A stretch of 64,000 bases of DNA from Phil1 sp964487565. Lineage in GTDB: Bacteria > Bacillota > Clostridia > Christensenellales > CAG-138. A model generated the notes under the pieces. That model saw only the letters and a list, made by a program, of their open reading frames with translations, was not told the DNA's origin and did not search any database. Below are positions 1-7,795 of this stretch, piece after piece. The translations under genes and the position numbers were made by a program. The DNA lies in NCBI GenBank assembly GCA_964487565.1, contig CAZARN010000001.1, positions 182,350-246,349 on the forward strand, written 5' to 3'. Numbering within the stretch: the stretch's first letter is position 1; every line of letters starts with the position of its first letter.

Positions 1-1053
1 CTTTCCAACACCTCCTGCGCCATCCTTGAAAAGGAATGGGTGGAGAAGGCCGATAAGGGCGAGTGCGACTGGGACGAGGTCATGAGGAACGGCGCGACCG
101 GACGTTATTATCTGGGCGGCCGCGTGATCGGCGATTATGTTGAGCTCATCAAGAACCCCAACTATTTCAACCCCGATGACTCCGCCAAGAACGAAAAGCT
201 TCTGTTCAAGATAATTCCGGAAGCCACCACCCGCACCATCATGCTCCAGTCCGGCGACGCCGACCTCAACGTCAACTTCGATACCGCCGCGATGGACGAA
301 GTGCTCAAGGATCCGAACCTCACGCTCAACGAGCATTCGTCTTCCACGCTGTATTACATCGCCCTCAACACCGCGAGCGCCGCGTTCTCCAACAAGCTCG
401 TGCGTCAGGCCGTTGCATACGCCATCAACCGCGACGACTGCCTCGCCGTCGGCTATGAAGGCTACGGCAAGGTCTGCCCGACAGTTTGGGCGCCGACGGT
501 TTACGGCTATACCGACAACCCCTCGGGTTATACCTATGATCCCGCCAAGGCGCAGGAGCTGCTCACCCAGGCAGGCGTCACGAGCCTCACCGTCAAGGCC
601 TGCTGCAAGACCGATGCCGAAGAGCGCATAGCGCAGGTCGTTCAGGCATATCTTGCGGCCGTCGGCATCACGATGGAATACACCCGCATCGACAACACCA
701 TCCTCACCGAGGTCATGGCCGCCAACGAATACGATATGGCGTTCGACTATACCGCATTCTACAATGATCCGGAGCTGTTCTACGCACGTCAGTTCTCCGC
801 TTCCGGCATCGGCGCAAAGAACATGTCCCACTTTGACAACGCGGAATGCGACGCACTGATGGAAGCCGCGAAGGGTTCCCTCGACGACGCGACCCGCCTT
901 GACAATTACACCAAGCTGCACACGATGCTCTGCGACGAGTGCCCCTGGATCGGTCTGTTCAACAGCAATCTTTACTGCGTGTCGAGGACCGGCCTCAACG
1001 GCGTGAACATGAACATCGAGACCACCTACTGGTATCACACCCTTACCTATTGA
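1..1053 (+). CDS. Peptide/nickel-type ABC transporter substrate-binding protein (SBP family 5), 3' part
   Basis: The reading frame is open from the first base, so this is the C-terminal ~350 residues of a protein whose signal peptide and N-lobe lie outside the window. Family 5 binding proteins (DppA/OppA) catch di- or oligopeptides outside the membrane and hand them to a DppBC permease. Visible family features include FSNKLVRQAVAYAINRDD, the stretch RQAVAYAINR being the usual hinge region, followed by a YDPAKAQELL helix and a closing Glu-Cys-Pro-Trp-Ile segment (WIGLFNSN) typical of the C-terminus. Permease and ATPase genes follow in the same direction, so it is the first known gene of a dpp-like operon. 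The ligand cannot be deduced. Confidence 0.93.
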   Translation, partial: LSNTSCAILEKEWVEKADKGECDWDEVMRNGATGRYYLGGRVIGDYVELIKNPNYFNPDDSAKNEKLLFKIIPEATTRTIMLQSGDADLNVNFDTAAMDEVLKDPNLTLNEHSSSTLYYIALNTASAAFSNKLVRQAVAYAINRDDCLAVGYEGYGKVCPTVWAPTVYGYTDNPSGYTYDPAKAQELLTQAGVTSLTVKACCKTDAEERIAQVVQAYLAAVGITMEYTRIDNTILTEVMAANEYDMAFDYTAFYNDPELFYARQFSASGIGAKNMSHFDNAECDALMEAAKGSLDDATRLDNYTKLHTMLCDECPWIGLFNSNLYCVSRTGLNGVNMNIETTYWYHTLTY

Positions 1054-1085
1054 TCGTAGAGAGCAAACGTTTCCCCTAAAAAGTC

Positions 1086-1113
1086 GGGCAGGCGCCGGTC
1101 GCGGCGCTTGCCC
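1086..1113 (+). terminator. Intercistronic hairpin between binding protein and permease
   Basis: Eleven-base arms GGGCAGGCGCC and GGCGCTTGCCC (one G-T pair) enclose a 6-base loop. Only a weak GGTTTTC follows, so it is more likely a partial terminator or 3'-end mRNA stabiliser that keeps the binding protein more abundant than the membrane parts, a common arrangement in such operons. The function is inferred. Confidence 0.55.
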
Positions 1114-1158
1114 GGCCCTGGTTTTCAAAAACAATTTCCGAAGCGATGAGGTAAATAC

Positions 1159-2103
1159 ATGATTAAGTATTCACTCAAACGCCTTGTCTACATGATCCCG
1201 GTCACGATCGCAGTCGTATTTTTGGTGTACCTGATCATGTATCTGACTCCCGGCGACCCTGTTGCGGTTATGCTGGGCGGCGACGCCACACCACAACTTA
1301 TCGAGGAGACCCGCGAATCCCTCGGCATAACCAAACCCTTCCTCGAACAGTTTTTCAATTATATCGTCAAACTGTTCCAAGGCGATTTCGGCACTTCCTG
1401 GTATACAGGCGAAGCGGTCTCCATCCGCTTGTTTGCAGCCATTCCATATACCCTGAAGCTGACCTTCGCGGCGATGTTCCTGTCCATCGTGATATCGATC
1501 CCGCTCGGCGTGATCGCCGCGGTGAACCAAAATACCGCGGCGGATTACTGCGTGAGCGCGTTTTCCATATGCGGCGTTTCCGCGCCGACGTTCTGGATAG
1601 GCATCATGCTGATACTTCTGTTCTCGCTTGAGCTTGACCTGCTGCCTGCGGCGGGCGCCGACAAATGGCAATGCTATATTCTGCCGGCCGTCACGATGAG
1701 CTTCAACCAGCTCGCAAGCGTCACGAGGACACAGCGCTCCTCCATGCTTGAGGTGCTGAGACAGGATTATATCCGCACAGCCAAAGCAAAGGGCGTCAGC
1801 AACCGCAAAGCCACATACGTTCATGCTCTTCGCAACGCAATCATCCCCTCGATAACCGTTGCCGGCCTAAATTTCGGAAGTCTTATGGCGGGTTCCGTGG
1901 CAATCGAGACCGTGTTCGCGATCCCCGGGATCGGCCGTCTTATGATAGACAGCATAAAGATTCAGGATACGCCGTCCGTGGTTGCCTGCATGGTGTTCGT
2001 TTCCATCACGGTGAGCGTTATAAACCTTATGGTGGATCTCCTTTACGCTTTGATCGATCCTCGCATCAAGGCCCAGTATCTGAGGGGAGGTAACAACGCA
2101 TGA
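1159..2103 (+). CDS. Dipeptide-type ABC transporter permease, DppB family
   Basis: This 314-residue integral membrane protein has the usual DppB length. An N-terminal membrane anchor (residues ~8-30) is followed by the family motif TPGDPV, a periplasmic segment and five further hydrophobic segments. The cytoplasmic EAA loop that docks on the ATPase is clear at about residues 205-235 (RTAKAKGVSNRKATYVHALR, then N and IIP). A GAGG ribosome site lies 8 bases before the ATG. It forms one half of the transmembrane channel with the next gene, whose ATG overlaps this stop codon (ATGA), meaning translational coupling. Peptides are the likely substrate, but nickel or other family 5 cargoes cannot be excluded from sequence alone. 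Confidence 0.95.
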   Translation: MIKYSLKRLVYMIPVTIAVVFLVYLIMYLTPGDPVAVMLGGDATPQLIEETRESLGITKPFLEQFFNYIVKLFQGDFGTSWYTGEAVSIRLFAAIPYTLKLTFAAMFLSIVISIPLGVIAAVNQNTAADYCVSAFSICGVSAPTFWIGIMLILLFSLELDLLPAAGADKWQCYILPAVTMSFNQLASVTRTQRSSMLEVLRQDYIRTAKAKGVSNRKATYVHALRNAIIPSITVAGLNFGSLMAGSVAIETVFAIPGIGRLMIDSIKIQDTPSVVACMVFVSITVSVINLMVDLLYALIDPRIKAQYLRGGNNA

Positions 2104-3041
2104 CGAGCGATACAAACACCGCCTTTGTGAGCACTGCTGAAAGCAGGGCGAAGGCCAAGGAAGACTACAAAAGGTTCATGAAGGAAAACAAGAAGAAGAG
2201 CAGGGCCGGCGAAGTCTGGAGGATGTTCAAAAAGAACAAGGCCGCGATGCTGGGACTCATCATTCTTGTGCTGATCGTTTTGGCAGCCTCGTGCGCGGAC
2301 CTTATCTGGGATTACAAGGCGGATGCGTGCGACATAAAGGTCATGGAGCGTTTGCAGCATCCGAGCAAGGAGCATATCCTCGGCACTGACGAGCTTGGAC
2401 GCGATATGCTTTGCCGCCTTGTTTACGGCGCGCGCGTTTCGCTCAAGATCGGCCTGTTCGCGACGACGTTCGCCCTTGTGGTGGGCATGATCCTCGGTTC
2501 CGTCGGCGGCTATTACGGCGGCACGATAGACCTTATCATTATGCGCGTTACGGACGTGCTGCTGGCGATCCCGGGCCTGCTGCTGGCCATCGCCATAATG
2601 AGCGCTTTCCAGAGCACCCAGTTCTTCCTGGGACTTTCACTCGGCATATCCTATATTTCAAAATTCACGCGACTCGTGCGCTCCTCGATCCTCAGCGTGC
2701 GCGACGAACAGTATGTGGAAGCCGCCCGCGCCATAGGCGCCAAGGACAGGACGATAATCCTGCGCCATATACTGCTCAACATAATGGCGCCGATACTTGT
2801 GCAGTACGCGCTCGCGATCGGCACGCGCATACTCAGCGTTTCCACGCTGAGCTATATCGGCATGGGCATACAGGCGCCCACGCCCGACTGGGGCAACATG
2901 CTTTCCGGCGCGCGCGCCTACATACGCGGCAACTCATACCTCGTGTTCGGGCCGGGCATAGCGCTGCTTCTCACGATATGCTCGTTCAACCTGATAGGGG
3001 ACGGTCTGCGCGACGCGCTTGATCCCCGCCTGAAGAAGTAA
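2100..3041 (+). CDS. Dipeptide-type ABC transporter permease, DppC family
   Basis: This 313-residue permease is the partner of the preceding DppB-like protein. A cytoplasmic N-terminal extension rich in Lys/Glu (residues 1-45) precedes the first membrane helix (MLGLIILVLIVLAASCADL). The family motif HILGTDELGRDMLCR, typical of the DppC/OppC N-terminal region, is present, and the EAA loop is seen as EQYVEAARAIGAKDRTIILR. The end DGLRDALDPRLKK is the standard DppC C-terminus. The start overlaps the dppB stop by four bases, with GGGGAGG as ribosome site. It belongs to the same operon and has no unusual features. Confidence 0.95.
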   Translation: MTSDTNTAFVSTAESRAKAKEDYKRFMKENKKKSRAGEVWRMFKKNKAAMLGLIILVLIVLAASCADLIWDYKADACDIKVMERLQHPSKEHILGTDELGRDMLCRLVYGARVSLKIGLFATTFALVVGMILGSVGGYYGGTIDLIIMRVTDVLLAIPGLLLAIAIMSAFQSTQFFLGLSLGISYISKFTRLVRSSILSVRDEQYVEAARAIGAKDRTIILRHILLNIMAPILVQYALAIGTRILSVSTLSYIGMGIQAPTPDWGNMLSGARAYIRGNSYLVFGPGIALLLTICSFNLIGDGLRDALDPRLKK

Positions 3042-3059
3042 CGGAAGGAGGACAAACAA

Positions 3060-4106
3060 ATGTCGGAAGAGATCATCAAAACAACAGAAAAAGACGATAC
3101 AGTCCTTGACATTAAAAACCTTGTCGTCCATTACGTTACGGAAGACGAAGTGGTCAAGGCCGTGAACGGCATCGATATCAACATCAAAAAAGGCAAGACG
3201 TTCGGCCTCGTGGGCGAGACCGGCGCCGGCAAAACCACAACGGCCCTCTCCATACTCAACCTCGTGCCCGACCCGCCGGGAGTTATCGTGAGCGGCACGA
3301 TAACGCTCAACGGCACGGAGCTTATCAAGGAGGACGCAAAGGGCAGAAGCCACGCCGCGCTGAGCGAAAAACAGTTTGAAACCATCCGCGGCGACAATGT
3401 GGCGATGATATTTCAGGACCCGATGACGGCGCTCAATCCCATATTCACCGTGGGCGATCAGATCGCGGAAGCCATTGCCCTGCATCAGAACATGGACAAG
3501 AAGGCGGCCTACGCGAAAGCCCAGTCAATGCTGGAGATCGTCGGCATCCCCAAGGTGCGCGCGGATGAATACCCGCATCAGTTTTCGGGCGGCATGAAGC
3601 AGCGCGTGGTGATAGCGATGGCGCTTGCGTGCGACCCGAAGCTGCTCATCGCCGACGAACCGACCACCGCGCTCGACGTCACCATACAGGCGCAGGTGCT
3701 TGAGCTTATGCGCGAGCTGCGCGACAAGCACGACATGTCTCTCCTCATGATAACGCACGACCTTGGCATAATCGCCGAGATGTGCGACGACGTTTCCATC
3801 ATCTATGCCGGACGCATCGTGGAATCGGGCACGCTCGAGGATATATTCGACGTTACGCGCCATCCGTATACGCAGGGCCTTTTCGGTTCGCTGCCGAACA
3901 TCGAAAACAGGACCGCGGAGCTTAAGCCGATAAGGGGCCTGATGCCGGATCCGTCGAATCTTCCGCAGGGCTGCGCATTCTGGCCGCGCTGCGACTATGC
4001 AACCGAAATATGCAAAACGGAAGCGCCCCACCGCAATTACTTTTCGCAGACCCATTTTGCAGAGTGCCACCTGTATGACGACGGCACGACAGACAGCAAA
4101 CTGTAA
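3060..4106 (+). CDS. Oligopeptide/dipeptide ABC transporter ATP-binding protein, DppD family
   Basis: This 348-residue cytoplasmic ATPase energises the permease pair. Walker A is GETGAGKTT (about residue 52), the Q-loop is in MIFQDPMTALNP, the signature is FSGGMKQRV, Walker B is LLIADEPT and the switch histidine is in MITHDLG. The C-terminal oligopeptide-transporter extension carries cysteines in CAFWPRC, EIC and ECH, the four-Cys pattern known to hold a 4Fe-4S cluster in several DppD/OppD proteins. A GGAAGGAGG ribosome site precedes the ATG. It is nineteen bases downstream of dppC and clearly cotranscribed. The call rests on full-length motif conservation. Confidence 0.96.
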   Translation: MSEEIIKTTEKDDTVLDIKNLVVHYVTEDEVVKAVNGIDINIKKGKTFGLVGETGAGKTTTALSILNLVPDPPGVIVSGTITLNGTELIKEDAKGRSHAALSEKQFETIRGDNVAMIFQDPMTALNPIFTVGDQIAEAIALHQNMDKKAAYAKAQSMLEIVGIPKVRADEYPHQFSGGMKQRVVIAMALACDPKLLIADEPTTALDVTIQAQVLELMRELRDKHDMSLLMITHDLGIIAEMCDDVSIIYAGRIVESGTLEDIFDVTRHPYTQGLFGSLPNIENRTAELKPIRGLMPDPSNLPQGCAFWPRCDYATEICKTEAPHRNYFSQTHFAECHLYDDGTTDSKL

Positions 4107-4115
4107 AGGAGTGGA

Positions 4116-5090
4116 GTGAGAGTGGAACACGAAATGAATGAGAAGGACGTCATTCTCGACGTACGCAATCTGAAAAAGTATTTCAAACGCGGCAAGGATA
4201 TACTCCATGCCGTGGATGACGTCTCCTTTACAATCGAAAGAGGGAAAACGCTTGGTATCGTCGGAGAGTCCGGCTGCGGAAAATCAACCACCGGCCGCGC
4301 CATACTGCGCCTGACGGAACCCACGGCGGGCAGCGTGATATTCGACGGCGTTGACGTGACAAAGCTCAACAAAACCGAAATGCGCAAAATGCGCACCCAG
4401 ATGCAGATCATCTTTCAGGATCCGTTTTCATCGCTCAACCCGCGCATGACGGTGAGCCAGGCGATCGAGGAGCCGCTCAAGGACAACGGCATAATCAAGG
4501 ACAAATACGAGCGCTTCCAGCGCGTGCGCGAGCTGATGGACACGGTCGGCCTTGCAGAACGCCTCATCAACACATATCCGCATGAGCTGGACGGCGGCCG
4601 CCGTCAGCGCATAGGCATCGCCCGCGCGCTTGCGATGGATCCCAAGTTCATCATCTGCGACGAGCCGGTTTCCGCGCTTGACGTTTCAATACAGGCGCAG
4701 ATACTCAACCTGATGAAGCGCATACAGAACGAGAGAGGCCTCACCTACATTTTCATCACACACGATCTTTCTGTCGTCAACCATTTTTCGGATGACATCG
4801 CGGTGATGTATCTCGGCAGGCTGATCGAGAAAGCCCCTTCGGAGGTGCTTTTCGCAAATCCGCTGCATCCGTATACGCAGGCGCTGCTTTCCGCGATCCC
4901 GGTGCCGAGCACGCATAACCGGAAACAGCGCATCGTGCTTCGCGGCGAGGTCGGCTCACCGATCAACCCCGAGCCTGTATGCCGCTTCATGAACCGCTGC
5001 GACTTTGTCTGCGACGCATGCCGTGAGAACGAACCGCAGCTCATCGAGGTCGAGCCGCAGCACTTTGTCGCCTGCCACATCGTAAAATAA
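4116..5090 (+). CDS. Oligopeptide/dipeptide ABC transporter ATP-binding protein, DppF family
   Basis: This 324-residue second ATPase of the importer is expected to pair with the DppD-like subunit. Walker A is GESGCGKST, Walker B is FIICDEPV, and the switch histidine lies in FITHDLS. The signature loop is LDGGRRQRI rather than LSGGQ; an Asp and Arg there are seen in some DppF-type subunits. C-terminal cysteines (CRFMNRC, CDAC, ACH) match the family extension. The start is uncertain: GTG at 4116 is only 4 bases from AAAGGAG, while GTG 4122 or ATG 4134 would give better spacing and remove only N-terminal residues. It is the last gene of the operon. Confidence 0.95.
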   Translation: MRVEHEMNEKDVILDVRNLKKYFKRGKDILHAVDDVSFTIERGKTLGIVGESGCGKSTTGRAILRLTEPTAGSVIFDGVDVTKLNKTEMRKMRTQMQIIFQDPFSSLNPRMTVSQAIEEPLKDNGIIKDKYERFQRVRELMDTVGLAERLINTYPHELDGGRRQRIGIARALAMDPKFIICDEPVSALDVSIQAQILNLMKRIQNERGLTYIFITHDLSVVNHFSDDIAVMYLGRLIEKAPSEVLFANPLHPYTQALLSAIPVPSTHNRKQRIVLRGEVGSPINPEPVCRFMNRCDFVCDACRENEPQLIEVEPQHFVACHIVK

Positions 5091-5213
5091 TCATCGAACG
5101 GCGTTGTGAAAGGGGAGGCTGAACCGCGGTTCATTCTGCCCTTTCGCGGTTTCACCAAGCGTTACCCGGACGCCTTGTATAGCTTCACAAAACAACGGAC
5201 ATCCATGCGCATG

Positions 5214-5267
5214 TTGACATGAATTCGCCTTGTAGTATAATGATATTACGAGTATACAAGTGTATAT
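5214..5267 (+). promoter_or_regulatory. gntR promoter with overlapping palindromic operator
   Basis: TTGACA (5214-5219) and TATAAT (5236-5241) are perfect sigma-70/SigA hexamers 16 bases apart. Immediately downstream, around +5 to +20, lies the palindrome TATACA-AG-TGTATA (5253-5266). A near copy sits at the racemase promoter at 6172-6185, so autorepression by the GntR protein encoded next is the simplest reading. The regulator assignment is inferred. Confidence 0.75.
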
Positions 5268-5293
5268 GTACATCGACAAATAAGGAGACTTGT

Positions 5294-6052
5294 ATGGAAC
5301 ATTGTGACCGCGACAACACCGATATGATGCTTGACAGGGAAAGCTCTGTACCGCTTGGCAAACAGCTTGAAACCATAATGCGCAGAAAGATCAGCACCGG
5401 TGTTTGGGCTCCAAACACACGCATCCCATCCGAAAATGAGCTTTGCAAAATATGCGGAATAAGCCGTATGACGGCGAGAAATGTCGTCTCTCAGTTTGTT
5501 TCCTATGGCTATTTTTACAGGATACAGGGCAAAGGCACGTTCGTGAGCGAAAAGAAATACGAATTTTCAAGCCTTCAGTATTCGGGGCTGAGGAAGCAGC
5601 TTGAAGAACAGGGGCACAGCGTTTCCACCAAGCTTATATCCTGCGACGTTATGCCCGCGGACGAATTCCTTGCCGACAAGCTCAACATAAGCGTGGGCGA
5701 ACAGGTGTTCAAGGTGAAGCGCGTGCGCGCCGCGAACGGCATCAATATCAGCTATCATAAATCCTATGTGCCGGTCAAGCTTTGCCCCGGCCTTGAAAAA
5801 AAGGATCTCACCAACGAACAGCTTTGCAAGATAATGGCGACAGATTATTATCTCGAGCGCCAGTATGTCGTCGAAACGCTTGAAACATTTGTGGCAGACC
5901 GCTCCAAGGCAAAATACCTCAACGTGAAACCGGGGATGCCTCTGCTTCTGCTCCAGGATCAGCTTTATACGCCCGACAACAGGATTTACGAGTTTTCAAG
6001 CATATATTTCAGGGGCGACAAGATAAAAATGCACATCGAATTCCACGGCTGA
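5294..6052 (+). CDS. GntR-family transcriptional regulator, HutC/UTRA subfamily
   Basis: This 252-residue DNA-binding repressor has an N-terminal winged helix (about residues 15-80, with PLGKQLETIMRRKI, RIPSENELCKICGISRMTAR and GYFYRIQGKGTFVSE) and a C-terminal UTRA ligand-binding domain (about 95-250). UTRA regulators typically respond to sugars, amino acids or other small catabolites. The chosen ATG has AAGGAGA seven bases ahead; an upstream in-frame ATG at 5219 falls inside the promoter and is rejected. It sits between a peptide importer and two racemase-family genes, with matching palindromes in front of itself and of the first racemase gene. It probably represses both; the ligand is unknown. 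Confidence 0.92.
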   Translation: MEHCDRDNTDMMLDRESSVPLGKQLETIMRRKISTGVWAPNTRIPSENELCKICGISRMTARNVVSQFVSYGYFYRIQGKGTFVSEKKYEFSSLQYSGLRKQLEEQGHSVSTKLISCDVMPADEFLADKLNISVGEQVFKVKRVRAANGINISYHKSYVPVKLCPGLEKKDLTNEQLCKIMATDYYLERQYVVETLETFVADRSKAKYLNVKPGMPLLLLQDQLYTPDNRIYEFSSIYFRGDKIKMHIEFHG

Positions 6053-6126
6053 ACGAACCGCGCGCGGATTTGCCGCGCGATCGACTTATCCCCGGCCTGA
6101 TGCAAAACAAAAGCATATCACGATTA

Positions 6127-6185
6127 TTTCAGGCAGCTACTTGACAGGAGCTGCCTGAAATGATACCTTGAATATACAAGTATAT
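6127..6185 (+). promoter_or_regulatory. Racemase-operon promoter: perfect inverted repeat with -35 in its loop, plus GntR-type operator
   Basis: A perfect 12-base inverted repeat (arms 6127-6138 and 6149-6160, TTTCAGGCAGCT and its complement) encloses a 10-base loop containing TTGACA (6141-6146). Seventeen bases later TGATACCTT offers a weak extended -10. Next comes ATATAC-AA-GTATAT (6172-6185), a perfect palindrome resembling that at the gntR promoter and covering the expected transcription start. The long repeat could also serve as the gntR 3' end, although no T-run follows. Confidence 0.65.
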
Positions 6186-6232
6186 GACAGTTTTGACGCA
6201 GGCAATGCAATCAAATCATAAGGAGGTTATCC

Positions 6233-6946
6233 ATGAAAAAGGGAATCGTTCGCAACTGGGCGTACAAGAGCCCGAACGAACCCTACGGTGATCTTGGCAT
6301 CACCAACGGACAGAATTTCGGCGGCTATCTTGGAGGCGTTATCATCGAGCGCACAAGCGATTACAAGCCCGTCGGCCACATCGCAAACGCCCGCACGTTC
6401 CCATATCATGTCAGATACGGGATCGTGGATTCTCTCACCGAGGACGCGGTGCGCGAGGCCGCGCTTCAGCTTGAGATAGAGGGATGCAGATTCATCGCGT
6501 CGGGCGGCGGGGCGCTGGGCATGTTCCAAAAGGCCGTGGCCGATGCGGTGGAGCTGCCGACATACATGACGCCGCTCATGCAGCTCAAATGGATAAGGAT
6601 AGCGTTGAGGAGCAGTGAAACCGTTCTGATCCTGTCCGATCTTTGCGAGAAGGAAGCCGAAGCGGTGTTCGCCGCGTGCGGGATTGATGAAGCGGCATAT
6701 TCGGATTGCGTTTACATGCAGACGCAGCCGCGCACCATGGACGCCGATTCGGTCCTCGAATACCTTGAGGAGAACGACGTCATCGCAAACAACAACATAA
6801 AGGCCGTCCTACTTGACACACAGCTTTTCGCCGGACGCGAGGAGGATCTGAAGCAGCGCTTCGGCATAAACGTTTGGGACATGAAGAAGCTGATGGGCTA
6901 TGTGAGCAAGGCCGTGGGTCAGAAGCCCCGCCACGGTTTCCTATAA
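6233..6946 (+). CDS. Asp/Glu-racemase-family protein lacking both catalytic cysteines
   Basis: This 237-residue protein is related throughout to the next gene. Members of this fold (Asp/Glu/hydantoin racemases, maleate isomerase, AMDase) use a pair of cysteines. Where the neighbour reads TSSCGYFGRFQ this protein reads ASGGGALGMFQ, and where the neighbour reads LECTDMP it reads LLDTQLF, so the two Cys positions are Gly and Asp. Fold and hydrophobic core look intact (VLILSDL, AVLLDTQLF). It may therefore bind a ligand, form a heteromer with the neighbour, or use different chemistry; ordinary two-Cys racemisation is unlikely. An AAGGAGG ribosome site precedes the ATG. Probably under GntR control. 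Confidence 0.75.
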   Translation: MKKGIVRNWAYKSPNEPYGDLGITNGQNFGGYLGGVIIERTSDYKPVGHIANARTFPYHVRYGIVDSLTEDAVREAALQLEIEGCRFIASGGGALGMFQKAVADAVELPTYMTPLMQLKWIRIALRSSETVLILSDLCEKEAEAVFAACGIDEAAYSDCVYMQTQPRTMDADSVLEYLEENDVIANNNIKAVLLDTQLFAGREEDLKQRFGINVWDMKKLMGYVSKAVGQKPRHGFL

Positions 6947-6980
6947 TAAACGGCAGGACCGAATTCAGAGAGGAGGAAAA

Positions 6981-7002
6981 GTATAATACAAGGCTATTAT
7001 AC
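6981..7002 (+). repeat. Perfect 8-base inverted repeat between ribosome site and start codon
   Basis: GTATAATA and TATTATAC flank CAAGGC. The repeat lies between the strong AGAGGAGG (6969-6976) and the ATG at 7013. Folding it would shorten the 36-base gap between Shine-Dalgarno and start to about 14 bases. Its ends also resemble the GTATA/TATAC half-sites of the GntR-type operators upstream. Confidence 0.6.
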
Positions 7003-7012
7003 AAGAAAGAAC

Positions 7013-7750
7013 ATGAAAGAGCTTAAACCGAACATCGCAGCCGAACCTCAGCAGAAAACCTCTCTTCCCACCGAAGGGTGCAGCTTCGGCCTGCTGATAA
7101 TGCGCTCGTGGAATCCCAAACCCCTTGGGCATGTGTCCCAGTGCGGCTCATACGAATATCCGATAATGCCCGATATCGTGGAAGGCTCGAATTTTCCGCG
7201 CATACTCGGCGGCGACATGTCGCTTGTGCCGAACATAATCGAAGCCGCAAAACGCCTTCAGGATCTCGGATGCAAGTGCATCACGTCCTCCTGCGGCTAT
7301 TTCGGCCGTTTCCAGCGTCATGTGGCTGACGCGCTTGACGTGCCGGTGTATATCTCCTCCGTCTGCCAGATACCGTGGGTGCTTTCCGGTATAGGCGCCG
7401 ACAGGAAGATCATCGTGCTTTGCTATGACGACACGCTCCTTATCCGTCCCATCCTCGAGGCCTGCGGGCTGAGCGAAAAGGATATTTCCCGCTGCATAAT
7501 CAAAGGCCTTTGCACGGAGCCGAATTTTTCGCTTTTCCGCATTTGCCAGGGCCACTATGATGTTGACGGGGCGAGGGACGAGATCGTATCCACCGCGGTG
7601 CGCCTCCAGCAGGAGAATCCGGACGCGGCGGCGATCGTGCTTGAATGCACCGATATGCCGCCCCATGCGGCTGCCATCCAGAAGGCCACCAACCTGCCGG
7701 TTTTCGACATAACCACCCTCATGGATTTTATAGACACAGTGGTCGGATGA
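7013..7750 (+). CDS. Aspartate/glutamate racemase family protein with both catalytic cysteines
   Basis: This 245-residue protein has the two-domain racemase fold. The first catalytic Cys is in TSSCGYFGRFQ (about residue 101) and the second in VLECTDMPPHA (about 214), the expected spacing for this superfamily. It could racemise or isomerise an amino acid or dicarboxylate; the exact substrate is not readable. It follows the Cys-less paralogue by 66 bases and is presumably cotranscribed. The only strong ribosome site (GAGGAGG) is unusually far from this ATG with a hairpin between; a weak AAGAAAG lies just upstream of the start. Together with the peptide importer and GntR it suggests use of imported peptides or D-amino acids. 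Confidence 0.82.
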   Translation: MKELKPNIAAEPQQKTSLPTEGCSFGLLIMRSWNPKPLGHVSQCGSYEYPIMPDIVEGSNFPRILGGDMSLVPNIIEAAKRLQDLGCKCITSSCGYFGRFQRHVADALDVPVYISSVCQIPWVLSGIGADRKIIVLCYDDTLLIRPILEACGLSEKDISRCIIKGLCTEPNFSLFRICQGHYDVDGARDEIVSTAVRLQQENPDAAAIVLECTDMPPHAAAIQKATNLPVFDITTLMDFIDTVVG

Positions 7751-7795
7751 TAAAGCGTATCACGAATCCGGCGGATGCTTCGGCGTCCGCCCTTT

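Noticed and set aside
5091..5213. Terminator after the ABC operon
   Set aside because: Partial pairing (GAAAGGG with CCCTTTC around GAACCGCGGTTC) exists but without a T-run and with poor stem continuity; not strong enough to list.
5219..5293. Upstream ATG start for the GntR gene
   Set aside because: It falls between or on the promoter hexamers and has no ribosome site; the ATG at 5294 has AAGGAGA.
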